64,000 nt of DNA. Source: Meandrina meandrites. Taxonomy: Eukaryota > Cnidaria > Anthozoa > Scleractinia > Meandrinidae. Below, in pieces: positions 53,661 to 64,000 of the stretch. Every line of letters begins with the position of its first letter. The stretch's first letter is position 1. The stretch covers positions 12,867,840 through 12,931,839 of the forward strand of contig OY855915.1 in NCBI GenBank assembly GCA_963693305.1. The letters are read 5' to 3'. A model generated the notes under the pieces. It was not told the origin of the DNA. It saw only the letters and a program-made list of their open reading frames with translations, and made no database searches. Both the position numbers and the translations under genes were made by a program.

Positions 53661-54702
53661 GAAAAGTCTGTGATGTCTTATCTTCTCTGTATAAGTTGAT
53701 GTTATCCAACAACAATATTACTGGCTTGTAATGTGGGAATCTTGTTTCTATAATTTCGGGAAGGCACTAACAACGTTTTTAAAGGTAAGCCATTCTCTGC
53801 ACAAAATACACATATACATCATGTATTAGTTTAAACAAATAGATGTTTTAAGATGACATGTAACATGAAACAGACAACATGTGATGTTAAAGTTCACACA
53901 TTTGAAACACAAGTGGAGCTTTAATAATAGAGGAAGAGGACATAAGCCTGAAATGGGGACTTTACAAGGGGGCATAATAACTTCAGGGGCTAAGCAAAGT
54001 AAATAGTAAATAAATAATTGCATTGTCAAAAACATTAAAGAACCATTTAATAGAATAAACATGTGCAGAAGTTGGATATTCATATAAAGGTTATACTTCC
54101 AAAGCATCAGCTTCAACCAAATGCAAATTAAAATCATATTTAAAAGGGCATTTTCATGTTAGTGAAGATCCGGACTACAGCAGGTTGGTTTGCCCATTAA
54201 CGAACCTCATAACATAGCTATAAGCAGAGCCGTGCAATTAAATTCAGTATACATAAGTGTCCACCATAATCCGATGGTGCAAGATAGCATGATCAAATCA
54301 CTTTGCCAGGATTTTTTATCATGGGTTTTGATGCACATTTCCACTGGTAATATTATAAAACAATTGGTTCATGCTTTTAGATGTACACTATCAAGTTGTG
54401 CTGCAAGTGGGAAGTTTGGATGGAGAGCACTCATGAAGCTAGAGTTGCTCTCACCTATATATTGCCTCAAGCAATTTTTACACTTCTTTTGTGCTCCCCA
54501 AAGTCCCGCCACCATAACTTTACAGTGCACACTAAAGTATGAACCAATTTAAAGGCACTATCAAAATAAACAGGTTCTTCTAAGTTCAATGAATACACTT
54601 CATATAAGTATATGTAAGATTACACTTAAAACCACCTTATAACATTATCATATTTTGTATCCACAGACATCATGTAAAGATACATGTACATGTACTTACA
54701 GG

Positions 54703-55395
54703 GTGTCCCACTGTACACTGAGACCAAGTTTAGACAGCATGTTGATCATTTGTTTGCCTGCACTATATGAAATACAAAGGATTCCAAACAAAAACACAAA
54801 GTCATTCACAGCTCTTGAATTTCTAATATTCAAGAGAATGGCCAAAGACTGACTGGCACACAACTTCTTGTAATGTTCTGTTTTGTTAGCATTCCAATGC
54901 GTAGTATTTGATACCACAAGACTCTCAATGGCAGACATCACCAGTGGGCATTTCTCTTGAATTTCTTCCAGAAATCCTTGAAATATATCATAAGGTATGT
55001 CTGTATCAGTGGAAAACTTTCCAGCTCTGTAACCCTTATTAGCACATTCTTCAAGTTTTTTCATCTCAGTACCAATTAGTTGTTTCTGCATATCTGTCAG
55101 ACTTTCCTCATGTACTTGGATGTTGGTTATCTGATTCTGATAGAGTGTTACCAGTGCCTTGATATACTTGTCTCTGTTCTGTTCTTCAGTCTTAAACTTT
55201 TAAAGCAAGTTGCAATGCTGTATTGTCATTATCTTGTTCTTCTAAGGCTGTCATAAGTTTTGACCATATTTCTCCCATACGCCACTCACAATCAGCTATT
55301 TGCCTTTGCATTCTGTCTACATGTTCATTCACTGTCACAGTGTTATCCTGGATGTGTACCATTGAAGGTTTCATCAAAATGTTTGTGTATACAGA
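54703..55395 (-). pseudogene. Coiled-coil gene exon, duplicate A
   Basis: Minus strand: FNGTHPG-type start region, then EHVDRMQRQIADCEWRMGEI, WSKLMTALEEQDNDNTALQL in one frame, a one-base frame change near 55,200, then KFKTEEQNRDKYIKALVTLY, QNQITNIQVHEESLTDMQKQ and, further on, CPLVMSAIESLVVSNTTHWN, SLAILLNIRNSRAVNDFVFL and MINMLSKLGLSVQWDTL, ending at a GTAAGT donor. The first half is a coiled coil; the second resembles the region before the DUF6589 domain in abundant cnidarian proteins. That comparison is from memory and weak. Both duplicates share the frame change. Confidence 0.5.
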
Positions 55396-55514
55396 GCTTC
55401 AACAGGGTTAAGGTCACAACAATGTTTAATCTTGAAACATGTTCTAAGAATTCTCCAACTTCAAAGCACCTGTTCCATACACAGACCTGTAGACACAAAG
55501 AATCTTTAAAAGCT

Positions 55515-55779
55515 ACAATCACGGACAAAAGTAGTTGAAACAAACAAATATCATACATTTTTTGCGAATGTCTTGGCTTACAAGCGGGTAAATAATATTT
55601 ACCCCCTCTCCCCCCGCTCAATGTTGTTTCCTGGGGTTTGCAATCCACCCGACTTTGTTTTGACCACGTAACAACATTGACAACATTGAAATGGGGGAGG
55701 GGGGTTGAAAACATCAGTTATGGAACCCTGAATAAGTGGAAATTTGGTAAAGTGTCTCAAGAGTTTTGTCCACGATTGT
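55515..55779. mobile_element. 265-bp MITE, variant 1, in unit A
   Basis: Ends ACAATCACGGACAAAA and TTTTGTCCACGATTGT are inverse with two mismatches. Inside, CCCCCTCTCCCCCC and GGGGGAGGGGGG can pair as a long interior stem. There is no coding capacity. A second member lies ~600 bp further on. The target duplication is not clear. Confidence 0.7.
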
Positions 55780-56389
55780 CTGAGGAAAGAAATGTCTAAA
55801 AATAATGAACAGATTGTCCGGCTCGACATCTATGTGATTTCACAAACCTAAAGTATCGCCGAGTGTTAGGCAAACTACTTTTTGGGTACAACAAAACCCA
55901 ATTAAGCTTTTAAATGCATCAATTAGAATGGTTTTTGGAAGCCTGGTCAGGTACGACGGTTGAAATGTTATCCGATTTACTGGAGACAGAGACTGTCTAG
56001 AAATAAGGTAACGAGCAGTTTTACTGAAGAGCTGATACATGTTTCAATTCAACGACTACACTTGACAACTTTCGATAAAATATATAATTTATGTCTATTT
56101 CAGTTGAGGAAGAGTCTTCGATTAAATGGCTTTATAATAAATATAGCATTGAGACTCATCTAGAAACACGCTTTTTCTAGCAACAATACCATCTATAGCC
56201 TACTGCAACAGCCCTTCTTATGGCTAGCCACGCACATAAGTTTCTTTTTAGCTGATAAAAATTAAGTGTAGCGTATTATGAGGACAAAAAGGCATTTTGT
56301 AAACGCGGTTGATGGCATATTTAAAATTTTCGGCTCCTAAAGTTATAAAAAGAACGCAAATTCTCAAAATTCCACGAAACGTACTTCAG

Positions 56390-56654
56390 ACAATTATGGA
56401 CAAAAGTAGTTGAAACAAACAAATATCATACATTTTTTGCGAATGTCTTGGCTTACAAGCGGGTAAATAATATTTACCCCCTCTCCCCCCGCTCAATGTT
56501 GTTTCCTGGGGTTTGCAATTCACCAGACTTTGTTTTGACCACGTAACAACATTGACAACATTGAAATGGGGGAGGGGGGTTGAAAACATCAGTTATGGAA
56601 CCCTGAATAAGTGGAAATTTGGTAAAGTGTCTCAAGAGTTTTGTCCACGATTGT
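56390..56654. mobile_element. 265-bp MITE, variant 2, in unit A
   Basis: Same length and order as variant 1, with ends ACAATTATGGACAAAA and TTTTGTCCACGATTGT and a few internal substitutions (CAATTCACCAGACTTTG against CAATCCACCCGACTTTG). It is an independent insertion, as its flanks differ from those of variant 1. Confidence 0.7.
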
Positions 56655-56684
56655 AGATCTAGAGGTACTAGCTTTAAGTTTAAG

Positions 56685-56850
56685 TTCAGGTTAATCAATC
56701 ATTCAATCAATTTATTTATGTCACATGTGGGATGAGGTTTTGCTCATGCATAAAATGTTGTAAAAACGGTTTACAGTTTTAAGTTAAATCAACTAGTTTT
56801 CTTGGGTGTAATATTTTATTAATTTATTTCACTGTACTGTGCATTGCTTT
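56685..56850 (-). mobile_element. LINE-type 3' tail on the minus strand, unit A
   Basis: Read on the minus strand, CATGTGACATAAATAAATTG then ATTGAATGATTGATT is an AATAAA signal followed by a TTGA tail, like the one near 10,440. It has no coding part. The same piece occurs in the other unit at about 59,985-60,150. Confidence 0.4.
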
Positions 56851-57119
56851 TTCAAAAAGATTCAAAAGTATTGTTTACTTAAGATAGAACAAAAATATTT
56901 GGGAACAAGTAATAGAGTGATCTTAACATATATGCCATCACATTTTCAGGTTTCTCCCCCTCTCAGCCTGATCCAAAAACCAACATACAATGAATTTGAT
57001 ATTTAAAAGAATGTAATGCATTGAAAACATCTGCATAATTATCAAAAGCATAAAAAAATTCATAATGAAATTAATAAAAAAGGATACTACTTGCCCCCTT
57101 AACAACCCTTCTTCAAAGA

Positions 57120-57264
57120 CTTTTTTCATGTTTCTCAAGATTGAGGAAGTTAAGAACAACTGCTTGTAGAACCTGTTGGCCAGTAGACTCAATAAAACCC
57201 TCGTGAAGTTTGGCTTGCAAGTTTTCTTGCCTATTTTCGAGCTCAGCGCCAGATAATTCACACC
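57120..57264 (-). pseudogene. Second exon of the coiled-coil gene, duplicate A
   Basis: Copy of the exon described in unit B (GCELSGAELENRQENLQAKL, HEGFIESTGQQVLQAVVLNF). Transcription reaches it only if started upstream of unit B or from the truncated first exon next to it. Confidence 0.5.
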
Positions 57265-57314
57265 CTGTTAGATCACATCTCACCATCTGCAGTTAAAGTT
57301 TTAACTTTACTCAC

Positions 57315-57400
57315 CGTCATCTAAGAGAAAGTCTTCTAATGCCGGCAGAGGATCTCCATCCGCCATTGCCAGATCTTGCCGCCCTGAACGCAGGGTTTTC
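57315..57400 (-). pseudogene. Truncated first exon, duplicate A
   Basis: Contains KTLRSGRQDLAMADGDPLPA, LEDFLLDDG and the GTGAGT donor, but lacks the ATG and the first residues present in the complete exon. The break point at CAGGGTTTTC marks the duplication junction. Confidence 0.7.
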
Positions 57401-58333
57401 ATAACGTTTTTCAAGGTAAGCCATTCTGTGCACAAAATACACATGTACATCATGTATTAGTTTAAACAAATAGATGTTTTAAGATGACATGTAACATGAA
57501 ACAGACAACATGTGATGTTAAAGTTCACACATTTGAAACACAAGTGGAGCTTTAATAATAGAGGAAGAGGACATAAGCCTGAAATGGGGACTTTACAAGG
57601 GGGCATAATAACTTCAGGGGCTAAGCAAAGTAAACAGTAAATAAATAATTGCATTGTCAAAAACATTAAAGAACCATTTAATAGAATAAACATGTGCAGA
57701 AGTTGGATATTCATATAAAGGTTATACTTCCAAAGCATCAGCTTCAACCAAATGCAAATTAAAATCATATTTAAAAGGGCATTTTCATGTTAGTGAAGAT
57801 CCGGACTACAGCAGGTTGGTTTGCCCATTAACGAACCTCATAACATAGCTATAAGCAGAGCCGTGCAATTAAATTCAGTATACATAAGTGTCCACCATAA
57901 TCCGATGGTGCAAGATAGCATGATCAAATCACTTTGCCAGGATTTTTTATCATGGGTTTTGATGCACATTTCCACTGGTAATATTATAAAACAATTGGTT
58001 CATGCTTTTAGATGTACACTATCAAGTTGTGCTGCAAGTGGGAAGTTTGGATGGAGAGCACTCATGAAGCTAGAGTTGCTCTCACCTATATATTGCCTCA
58101 AGCAATTTTTACACTTCTTTTGTGCTCCCCAAAGTCCCGCCACCATAACTTTACAGTGCACACTAAAGTATGAACCAATTTAAAGGCACTATCAAAATAA
58201 ACAGGTTCTTCTAAGTTCAATGAATACACTTCATATAAGTATATGTAAGATTACACCTAAAACCACCTTATAACATTATTATATTTTGTATCCACAGACA
58301 TCATGTAAAGATACATGTACATGTACTTACAGG

Positions 58334-59026
58334 GTGTCCCACTGTACACTGAGACCAAGTTTAGACAGCATGTTGATCATTTGTTTGCCTGCACTATATG
58401 AAATACAAAGGATTCCAAACAAAAACACAAAGTCATTCACAGCTCTTGAATTTCTAATATTCAAGAGAATGGCCAAAGACTGACTGGCACACAACTTCTT
58501 GTAATGTTCTGTTTTGTTAGCATTCCAATGCGTAGTATTTGATACCACAAGACTCTCAATGGCAGACATCACCAGTGGGCATTTCTCTTGAATTTCTTCC
58601 AAAAATCCTTGAAATATATCATAAGGTATGTCTGTATCAGTGGAAAACTTTCCAGCTCTGTAACCCTTATTAGCACATTCTTCAAGTTTTTTCATCTCAG
58701 TACCAATTAGTTGTTTCTGCATATCTGTCAGACTTTCCTCATGTACTTGGATGTTGGTTATCTGATTCTGATAGAGTGTTACCAGTGCCTTGATATACTT
58801 GTCTCTGTTCTGTTCTTCAGTCTTAAACTTTTAAAGCAAGTTGCAATGCTGTATTGTCATTATCTTGTTCTTCTAAGGCTGTCATAAGTTTTGACCATAT
58901 TTCTCCCATACGCCACTCACAATCAGCTATTTGCCTTTGCATTCTGTCTACATGTTCATTCACTGTCACAGTGTTATCCTGGATGTGTACCATTGAAGGT
59001 TTCATCAAAATGTTTGTGTATACAGA
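58334..59026 (-). pseudogene. Coiled-coil gene exon, duplicate B
   Basis: Same content as duplicate A, including the shared one-base frame change near 58,830 and the GTAAGT donor after LSVQWDTL. Differences are confined to a few synonymous or single-residue changes. Because both copies share the lesion, the parent was already broken or uses splicing I cannot see. Confidence 0.5.
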
Positions 59027-59145
59027 GCTTCAACAGGGTTAAGGTCACAACAATGTTTAATCTTGAAACATGTTCTAAGAATTCTCCAACTTCAAAGCAC
59101 CTGTTCCATACACAGACCTGTAGACACAAACAATCTTTAAAAGCT

Positions 59146-59410
59146 ACAATCATGGACAAAAGTAGTTGAAACAAACAAATATCATACATTTTTTGCGAAT
59201 GTCTTGGCTTACAAGCGGGTAAATAATATTTACCCCCTCTCCCCCCGCTCAATGTTGTTTCCTGGGGTTTGCAATCCACCCGACTTTGTTTTGACCACGT
59301 AACAACATTGACAACATTGAAATGGGGGAGGGGGGTTGAAAACATCAGTTATGGAACCCTGAATAAGTGGAAATTTGGTAAAGTGTCTCAAGAGTTTTGT
59401 CCACGATTGT
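59146..59410. mobile_element. 265-bp MITE, variant 1, in unit B
   Basis: Duplicate of the variant 1 element of unit A, with ATCATGGAC in place of ATCACGGAC at the left end, which makes the terminal repeats slightly less symmetric. Confidence 0.7.
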
Positions 59411-59717
59411 CTGAGGAAAGAAATGTCTAAAAATAATGAACAGATTGTCCGGCTCGACATCTATGTGATTTCACAAACCTAAAGTATCGCCGAGTGTTAG
59501 GCAAACTACTTTTTGGGTACAACAAAACCCAATTAAGCTTTTAAATGCATCAATTAGAATGGTTTTTGGAAGCCTGGTCAGGTACGACGGTTGAAATGTT
59601 ATCCGATTTACTGGAGACAGAGACTGTCTAGAAATAAGGTAACGAGCAGTTTTACTGAAGAGCTGATACATGTTTCAATTCAACGACTACACTTGACAAC
59701 TTTCGATAAAATATATA

Positions 59718-59954
59718 ATAATATATCATACATTTTTCGCGAATGTCTTGGCTTACAAGCGGGTAAATAATATTTACCCCCTCTCCCCCCGCTCAATGTT
59801 GTTTCCTGGGGTTTGCAATTCACCAGACTTTGTTTTGACCACGTAACAACATTGACAACATTGAAATGGGGGAGGGGGGTTGAAAACATCAGTTATGGAA
59901 CCCTGAATAAGTGGAAATTTGGTAAAGTGTCTCAAGAGTTTTGTCCACGATTGT
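59718..59954. mobile_element. MITE variant 2, left end deleted, in unit B
   Basis: The element lacks its first ~28 bp because of the 331-bp deletion; the right end (TTTTGTCCACGATTGT) and interior are intact. Confidence 0.7.
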
Positions 59955-59984
59955 AGATCTAGAGGTACTAGCTTTAAGTTTAAG

Positions 59985-60150
59985 TTCAGGTTAATCAATC
60001 ATTCAATCAATTTATTTATGTCACATGTGGGATGAGGTTTTGCTCATGCATAAAATGTTGTAAAAACGGTTTACAGTTTTAAGTTAAATCAACTAGTTTT
60101 CTTGGGTGTAATATTTTATTAATTTATTTCACTGTACTGTGCATTGCTTT
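59985..60150 (-). mobile_element. LINE-type 3' tail on the minus strand, unit B
   Basis: Copy of the tail in unit A with no visible change. Confidence 0.4.
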
Positions 60151-60419
60151 TTCAAAAAGATTCAAAAGTATTGTTTACTTAAGATAGAACAAAAATATTT
60201 GGGAACAAGTAATAGAGTGATCTTAACATATATGCCATCACATTTTCAGGTTTCTCCCCCTCTCAGCCTGATCCAAAAACCAACATACAATGAATTTGAT
60301 ATTTAAAAGAATGTAATGCATTGAAAACATCTGCATAATTATCAAAAGCATAAAAAAGTTCATAATGAAATTAATAAAAAAGGATACTATTTGCCCCCTC
60401 AACAACCCTTCTTCAAAGA

Positions 60420-60564
60420 CTTTTTTCATGTTTCTCAAGATTGAGGAAGTTAAGAACAACTGCTTGTAGAACCTGTTGGCCAGTAGACTCAATAAAACCC
60501 TCGTGAAGTTTGGCTTGCAAGTTTTCTTGCCTATTTTCGAGCTCAGCGCCAGATAATTCACACC
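60420..60564 (-). CDS. Coiled-coil gene, second exon (unit B)
   Basis: On the minus strand CTAACAG is a splice acceptor; the exon joined to the first exon gives GCELSGAELENRQENLQAKL, HEGFIESTGQQVLQAVVLNF, LNLEKHEKSL before a stop. Phase agrees exactly with the donor of exon 1 (one base carried over), which supports both calls. The donor of this exon is uncertain; CAG/GTTCTA is one option. Confidence 0.55.
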
Positions 60565-60614
60565 CTGTTAGATCACATCTCACCATCTGCAGTTAAAGTT
60601 TTAACTTTACTCAC

Positions 60615-60738
60615 CGTCATCTAAGAGAAAGTCTTCTAATGCCGGCAGAGGATCTCCATCCGCCATTGCCAGATCTTGCCGCCCTGAACGCAGGGTTTTC
60701 TTTTTCATGATCAGTCGTCTGTCAGGATTTCCCGCCAT
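60615..60738 (-). CDS. First coding exon of the unrecognised coiled-coil gene
   Basis: ATG at 60,738 on the minus strand: MAGNPDRRLIMKKKTLRSGR, QDLAMADGDPLPALEDFLLD, then GACG/GTGAGT, a strong donor. The frame is also open upstream to another ATG at 60,864 (MSKAIFALVSMSYGNESSLE), so the start is not settled; I prefer the proximal one because the KKKTLRSGR segment and its short acidic tail are what unit A duplicates. Upstream DNA is GC-richer and CpG-containing, as expected for a promoter. Confidence 0.55.
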
Positions 60739-60864
60739 TCTTATTGTTGAATCGTAACACGGAGAAGAAAATGCGCACGTTGACAATAGTAATTTCCACG
60801 TACCTTCCAGCGATGATTCGTTGCCATATGACATTGATACAAGCGCGAAAATGGCTTTTGACAA

Positions 60865-61200
60865 GAAATCGCTAACCGAACATTTTTGCCAAGAAACTTA
60901 ACAAAAGCTGATATCTGCAAGGCGTCCCCCTTCTCGTTCGCAACAGTCCCACAACGCCAAGCGATCCGCGAATTACCAATCCCATAACGCCCCCGCGACC
61001 AGGGAGCGACGCCTGGGGACGAGGCTGTATGAGAAGAACCTGGAGAAGTGTAGCGTTGCTTAGCGTTCAGCGTTGCAGTTTTGTCTTGGCTGGCGAACAT
61101 GTCTAACACCTCTCGACCAATGGTATGTGTTGTAGTTTCTACCAATGAAAATGCGTGGCAATCGTGTCTTCTGAGATTATTTTACCAGGGGATGGGATGT
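60865..61200 (-). promoter_or_regulatory. GC-richer upstream region of the coiled-coil gene
   Basis: Clusters of CpG (GCGATCCGCG, CGCCCCCGCGACC, GGGAGCGACGCC) contrast with the AT-rich surroundings. This could be a CpG-type promoter or 5' untranslated region. The long minus-strand frame through it (60,741-61,145) has a composition typical of GC-rich non-coding DNA. No TATA or defined site is claimed. Confidence 0.35.
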
Positions 61201-61831
61201 TGAGGCTGCGTGGAGCACATTTTGTGATTTAGTGAGCGTGTTTTTGTCTTTTTATGGGATATTTCTGCATCTTCCGGACACATTTACAGCTGCCTTCGAA
61301 GCCTTATTAATAATATTGCTGGTAAGAAGCTTTGTGAAGTGTATTGTATTGCATAATATTGTTTCAAGTCTACGAAGCCATTTCGACTTCTGAAGATTAT
61401 AAGCTTAATCAAAGTATTGTTTTATCGTGTCGCTTTCAAGCGGCATGAACTAAGCCGGCACTGGTTTCATAGTCCACACTGTTGTGCTTCCTTTTTTGTA
61501 TTATCGATCTGGTTATTAAATATTTGCGTAGAACTGGTAGAATCACTTGCCTTTATCAGGGGCATGAAGAAACACTAAGTAAAGTGCAGTATTGTGAGGA
61601 TTGAAATTTGGTTACAGCTCATGAAAATTTGCTACACATATATACAGGATGTCAAGAAATGAAATTTACCATTCTTGTGATAGTTTGGCCTTTATAGCCT
61701 TTATTTTGTCTTATATATCTTTGTCTCTATCACTTTTGTTCATGATTTGTTTTGATTTTAATTTAACAAAGTAAGCTTGAAGCAAGTCCCTACATTATGT
61801 TCCATCCCAAAAATAAAACAAAAAAGATAGG
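61201..61831. other. Intergenic DNA, nothing recognised
   Basis: AT-rich, no coding features. Confidence 0.4.
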
Positions 61832-61852
61832 TTACCACACCTGCAAAGGGAG

Positions 61853-62144
61853 GTGCAGTGCACGTGGCCCAATGGTTAGTGCGCTGGATTCCGGGTCAGG
61901 CAGTCTGGGTTTGAGCCCTGGCTAGCACTGCATTGTGTTCTTGGGCAAGACACTTTACTCTCATAGAGCCTCTCTCCACCCTGGTGTATGAATGGGTGCC
62001 AGCAAATTTACTGCTGGGGGTAACCCTGCAATGGACTAGCATTTCATCCAGGGGGGAGTAGAAATACTCCCAGTCGCTTCATGCTATGGAAACTGGAATA
62101 AGCTCTGGCCTGATGGGCCAATAGGCTCGTATACAGACTTTACC
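61853..62144 (+). mobile_element. tRNA-derived SINE with ~20-bp target-site duplications
   Basis: GTGGCCCAATGGTTAGTGCG matches a Pol III box A and GGTTTGAGCCC at 61,908-61,918 a box B, with the spacing of a tRNA. The body includes TTGGGCAAGACACTTTACTC and TGGTGTATGAATGGGTGCC, common in invertebrate SINEs, and ends ACTTTACC. Flanks TTACCACACCTGCAAAGG (61,832 onward) and TTACCACACTTGCAAAGG (62,145 onward) are a direct repeat with one mismatch. It would depend on a LINE partner for movement. Confidence 0.85.
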
Positions 62145-62412
62145 TTACCACACTTGCAAAGGAGATATGACAGGGGCTCAGCCAATGGGGTATCCTGGGG
62201 TGCTAATTAGCATAAAATTGGCAAGATTTCCGCACAGCCCCATACATTAATTCGGCATACAATTTTTTGACTGACTCGTTCTTTTCACAATTGCTGTTTG
62301 TTGCCAACGAGTCAGGCCTTCTGGAAGACCAGAAGGCCTGACGAGGCGGCAGATTATAGAGCCATGAGAAGATTTGTATGTGCGGAAAAAATCTCACAAA
62401 CGCTCCAAAATG

Positions 62413-62456
62413 TAGAAATGTAATGTAATGTAATGTAAGGTAATGTAATGTAAGGT
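62413..62456. repeat. TAATG pentamer microsatellite
   Basis: About eight TGTAA/TGTAAGG units in tandem. Confidence 0.9.
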
Positions 62457-64000
62457 AGATCGTGACGACACAATGTCTGATGTTTTTAGCCAATCTGTTG
62501 AGCAGAAACTGTTCAGCACGTGCACAATTTGTCATAGTTGTGGCCAATCAGCACGCTACTTATTTGTTCAGCACATGCACGATGCATGATTCATGGCGTC
62601 GATACGTGATCCGCAAACTCACATGTGTGAGAAGCTAAACAACGGCCGGTACGCGATATGCTTTTAGCCATGCATGGCGGTTGCCAAGAATCGCCTGCGT
62701 AAGGCCTAGACTGTAACGAGAGGCTCTTCCGAAAAGATTTATTCAAGAAAATCTGCCCAGAATCAATGGAGAAACAAAGAAGATGACCTCGGATACAGGC
62801 AAAGTGAAAACTGCCCACGTTTGTTGCAGTATTGAGCTGAGTGACACTGAATCGCTGCAGAATTATTTCCCTTCGCTTTGCCAGTAGATTCTTCCAGTAC
62901 CAAGTAAGCTTTATTGAGATTATTTGAAATTTTTATTTCGATGAAAAGTGCGTTCTTTGCTTCATTTTTCCCCTACTCGCTAGTAATGGCAATCTTTCGG
63001 ACTGAAAAAAGATCGAACTGAAAGCATTTAGAATCTGTACGTGACCGCTTTATCGAAACAATCTCCGCAGGAATTCCAAACCGCGGTATGGAAATCGCCA
63101 CGAAATGTTCATTGCTCTAGTTCTACATCTTGTATTTTAAGAGCACTAAGTACTGAATATATATACTCTGTATATGTGCTTCTAAAAGCAAATAAAAAGG
63201 AAATTTATTTTATTGAGTTGTTTCAAATGACGACCAATGACGCGTATGGCGACAGGAGCTTGTAATTGTAATTGTAGCTTGCGCCCCCACGACGCGACGT
63301 CATAATTTCAAAATAAAGTATTTCTTAGCTGGATGACCTTGAAAGTAAACACTTTATACCTGTTTCTACCGGTATATTTTATTTTAGGCCGCGAATGCCC
63401 TAAATCTTTTTGATTTTGGAACGATTTTCTTCAGCGCCAGAATCAAAACAATAACAAACACTCGCAGTCGACAGAGAGTCTTTAATATTAAATTTAGTAA
63501 TTAATTAGTCTTGTGAAGCAGCTAGGGGGTTGGGTAAAATGCAGCCTTTATTTGTGTTACTATATATGAAGTAAACAAAGGCTATATATTTTCCGAGTTT
63601 CAGTGGCTCACAGCCACTCTGATTTAAGGTCTATTGGACTTAAAACACAGCTGACACCTTTCCAAAATAGCGGCATAGAACTGCAATGGCTTGCAACCCT
63701 CAAATTACATGGATTTCACAAGGTTTCTCACTACTTTAGTATCATTTTAGAACTCCTTCATTAGACCTTAACCAAATCGCATCAGTTTATTCCACAAACA
63801 TTCCGCAACGAATACATGCAATGTACATTGATCACACCCACATCATAAAGTGTACTTTTAGTCAAACATTTACAATAAATTTATTATCCTCACAACCCTT
63901 CTCTCTTGTTGTACTCGTTGGCACTTCTACCGATAGGTACCACTAGTATATAGTGATAGTATGAAATAGCTGCATAAGTGTGTGCAATACAGTACAAAGG
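62457..64000. other. Intergenic DNA, nothing recognised
   Basis: Open frames at 62,591-62,818 and 63,041-63,265 lack motifs and splice context. No terminal repeats or simple arrays of note to the window end. Confidence 0.4.

Larger units (their letters stand above)
53770..57400. repeat. Tandem duplication unit A (about 3.63 kb)
   Basis: Direct repeat of the block that follows. Both begin AACGTTTTT, then AAGGTAAGCCATTCT. Unit A ends inside the first coding exon, at CGCAGGGTTTTC, where the second unit is contiguous with the true 5' end of the gene. Identity is very high, with differences at single bases. This unit is the complete one; the other has a 331-bp deletion. Confidence 0.9.
57401..60700. 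repeat. Tandem duplication unit B (about 3.30 kb)
   Basis: Second direct copy, 3631 bp after the first up to 59,717, then offset by 3300 owing to a deletion of about 331 bp. The deletion joins ATATATAAT to ATATCATAC, at short AT-rich homology, and removes the left end of MITE variant 2. Single-base differences elsewhere are rare, implying a recent event. Confidence 0.9.

Noticed and set aside
54190..54552. 120-codon plus-strand frame present in both 3.6-kb units
   Set aside because: Identical in both only because the units are duplicates; no motif, and the plausible exons of the unit are on the other strand.
61860..61930. Stand-alone tRNA gene
   Set aside because: Box A and B are present, but the acceptor stem and anticodon arm do not form properly and the unit has SINE body and target duplications.
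1..64000. CRISPR arrays, rRNA, bacterial operons, telomeric TTAGGG blocks
   Set aside because: None seen on reading; direct repeats present are satellites, transposon units or microsatellites.

Overview
The window is eukaryotic and looks like repeat-rich animal DNA, most probably from an anthozoan cnidarian (coral or sea-anemone type). The reasons are AT-rich DNA, GT-AG exon fragments, polyadenylation signals, LINE tails and a tRNA-derived SINE, and a mix of Penelope-like elements, Polinton-type polymerase, L1/Tx1- and CR1/L2-like LINEs, hAT and Tc1/mariner MITEs. The host call is inference from family resemblance. I see no bacterial-style operon, rRNA, functional tRNA or CRISPR array. Few intact host genes can be supported. 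Most coding DNA is transposon protein or broken exons.

Region by region. (1) 1-10,600: simple repeats, LINE 3' ends, and a decayed field of Penelope-like (PLE) 3' sequence at about 3.6-8.9 kb that ends in a recognisable GIY-YIG endonuclease remnant (8444-8758). (2) 10,667-17,813: the N-terminal part of a Polinton-type family-B DNA polymerase, cut in two by a ~5.85-kb insertion with short terminal inverted repeats. The insertion carries broken spliced exons and a 124-bp satellite. (3) 17,814-33,476: the centrepiece, a head-to-tail array of six copies of one PLE (unit 3009 bp, nearly identical). Each leader between copies holds a full type I hammerhead ribozyme, and the reverse transcriptase has motifs A, B and C, but no GIY-YIG endonuclease is present. 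Every copy that retains the sites shares an in-frame TGA and a -1 frame change inside the coding region. (4) 33,477-49,841: one copy of a segmental duplication, then scattered LINE, transposase, RecQ-like helicase and CUE-domain gene remnants.

(5) 49,842-53,176: the second copy of the segmental duplication, 16 kb away in the same orientation. It carries two clean transposon insertions absent from the first copy (a 675-bp hAT-type with 5-bp TSD CTCTA and a 1516-bp Tc1/mariner-type with TSD TA), and a 178-bp hAT-type MITE lies just beyond its end. (6) 53,770-60,738: a tandem 3.6-kb duplication of minus-strand exons of an unrecognised coiled-coil gene, with a ~265-bp MITE twice per unit. (7) 60,739-64,000: upstream flank of that gene, a SINE with ~20-bp target duplications, and otherwise featureless DNA.

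How the parts relate. The PLE array joins the polymerase gene at its left end through short shared sequence, and its right end coincides exactly with the start of segmental-duplication copy 1, so the array lacks matching flanks. The hammerheads, the tandem structure and the shared frame interruptions are the strongest candidates for unusual biology: either an endonuclease-less PLE that spreads as self-cleaving tandem transcripts with recoding, or a dead unit amplified by unequal recombination. Sequence alone does not decide between these.
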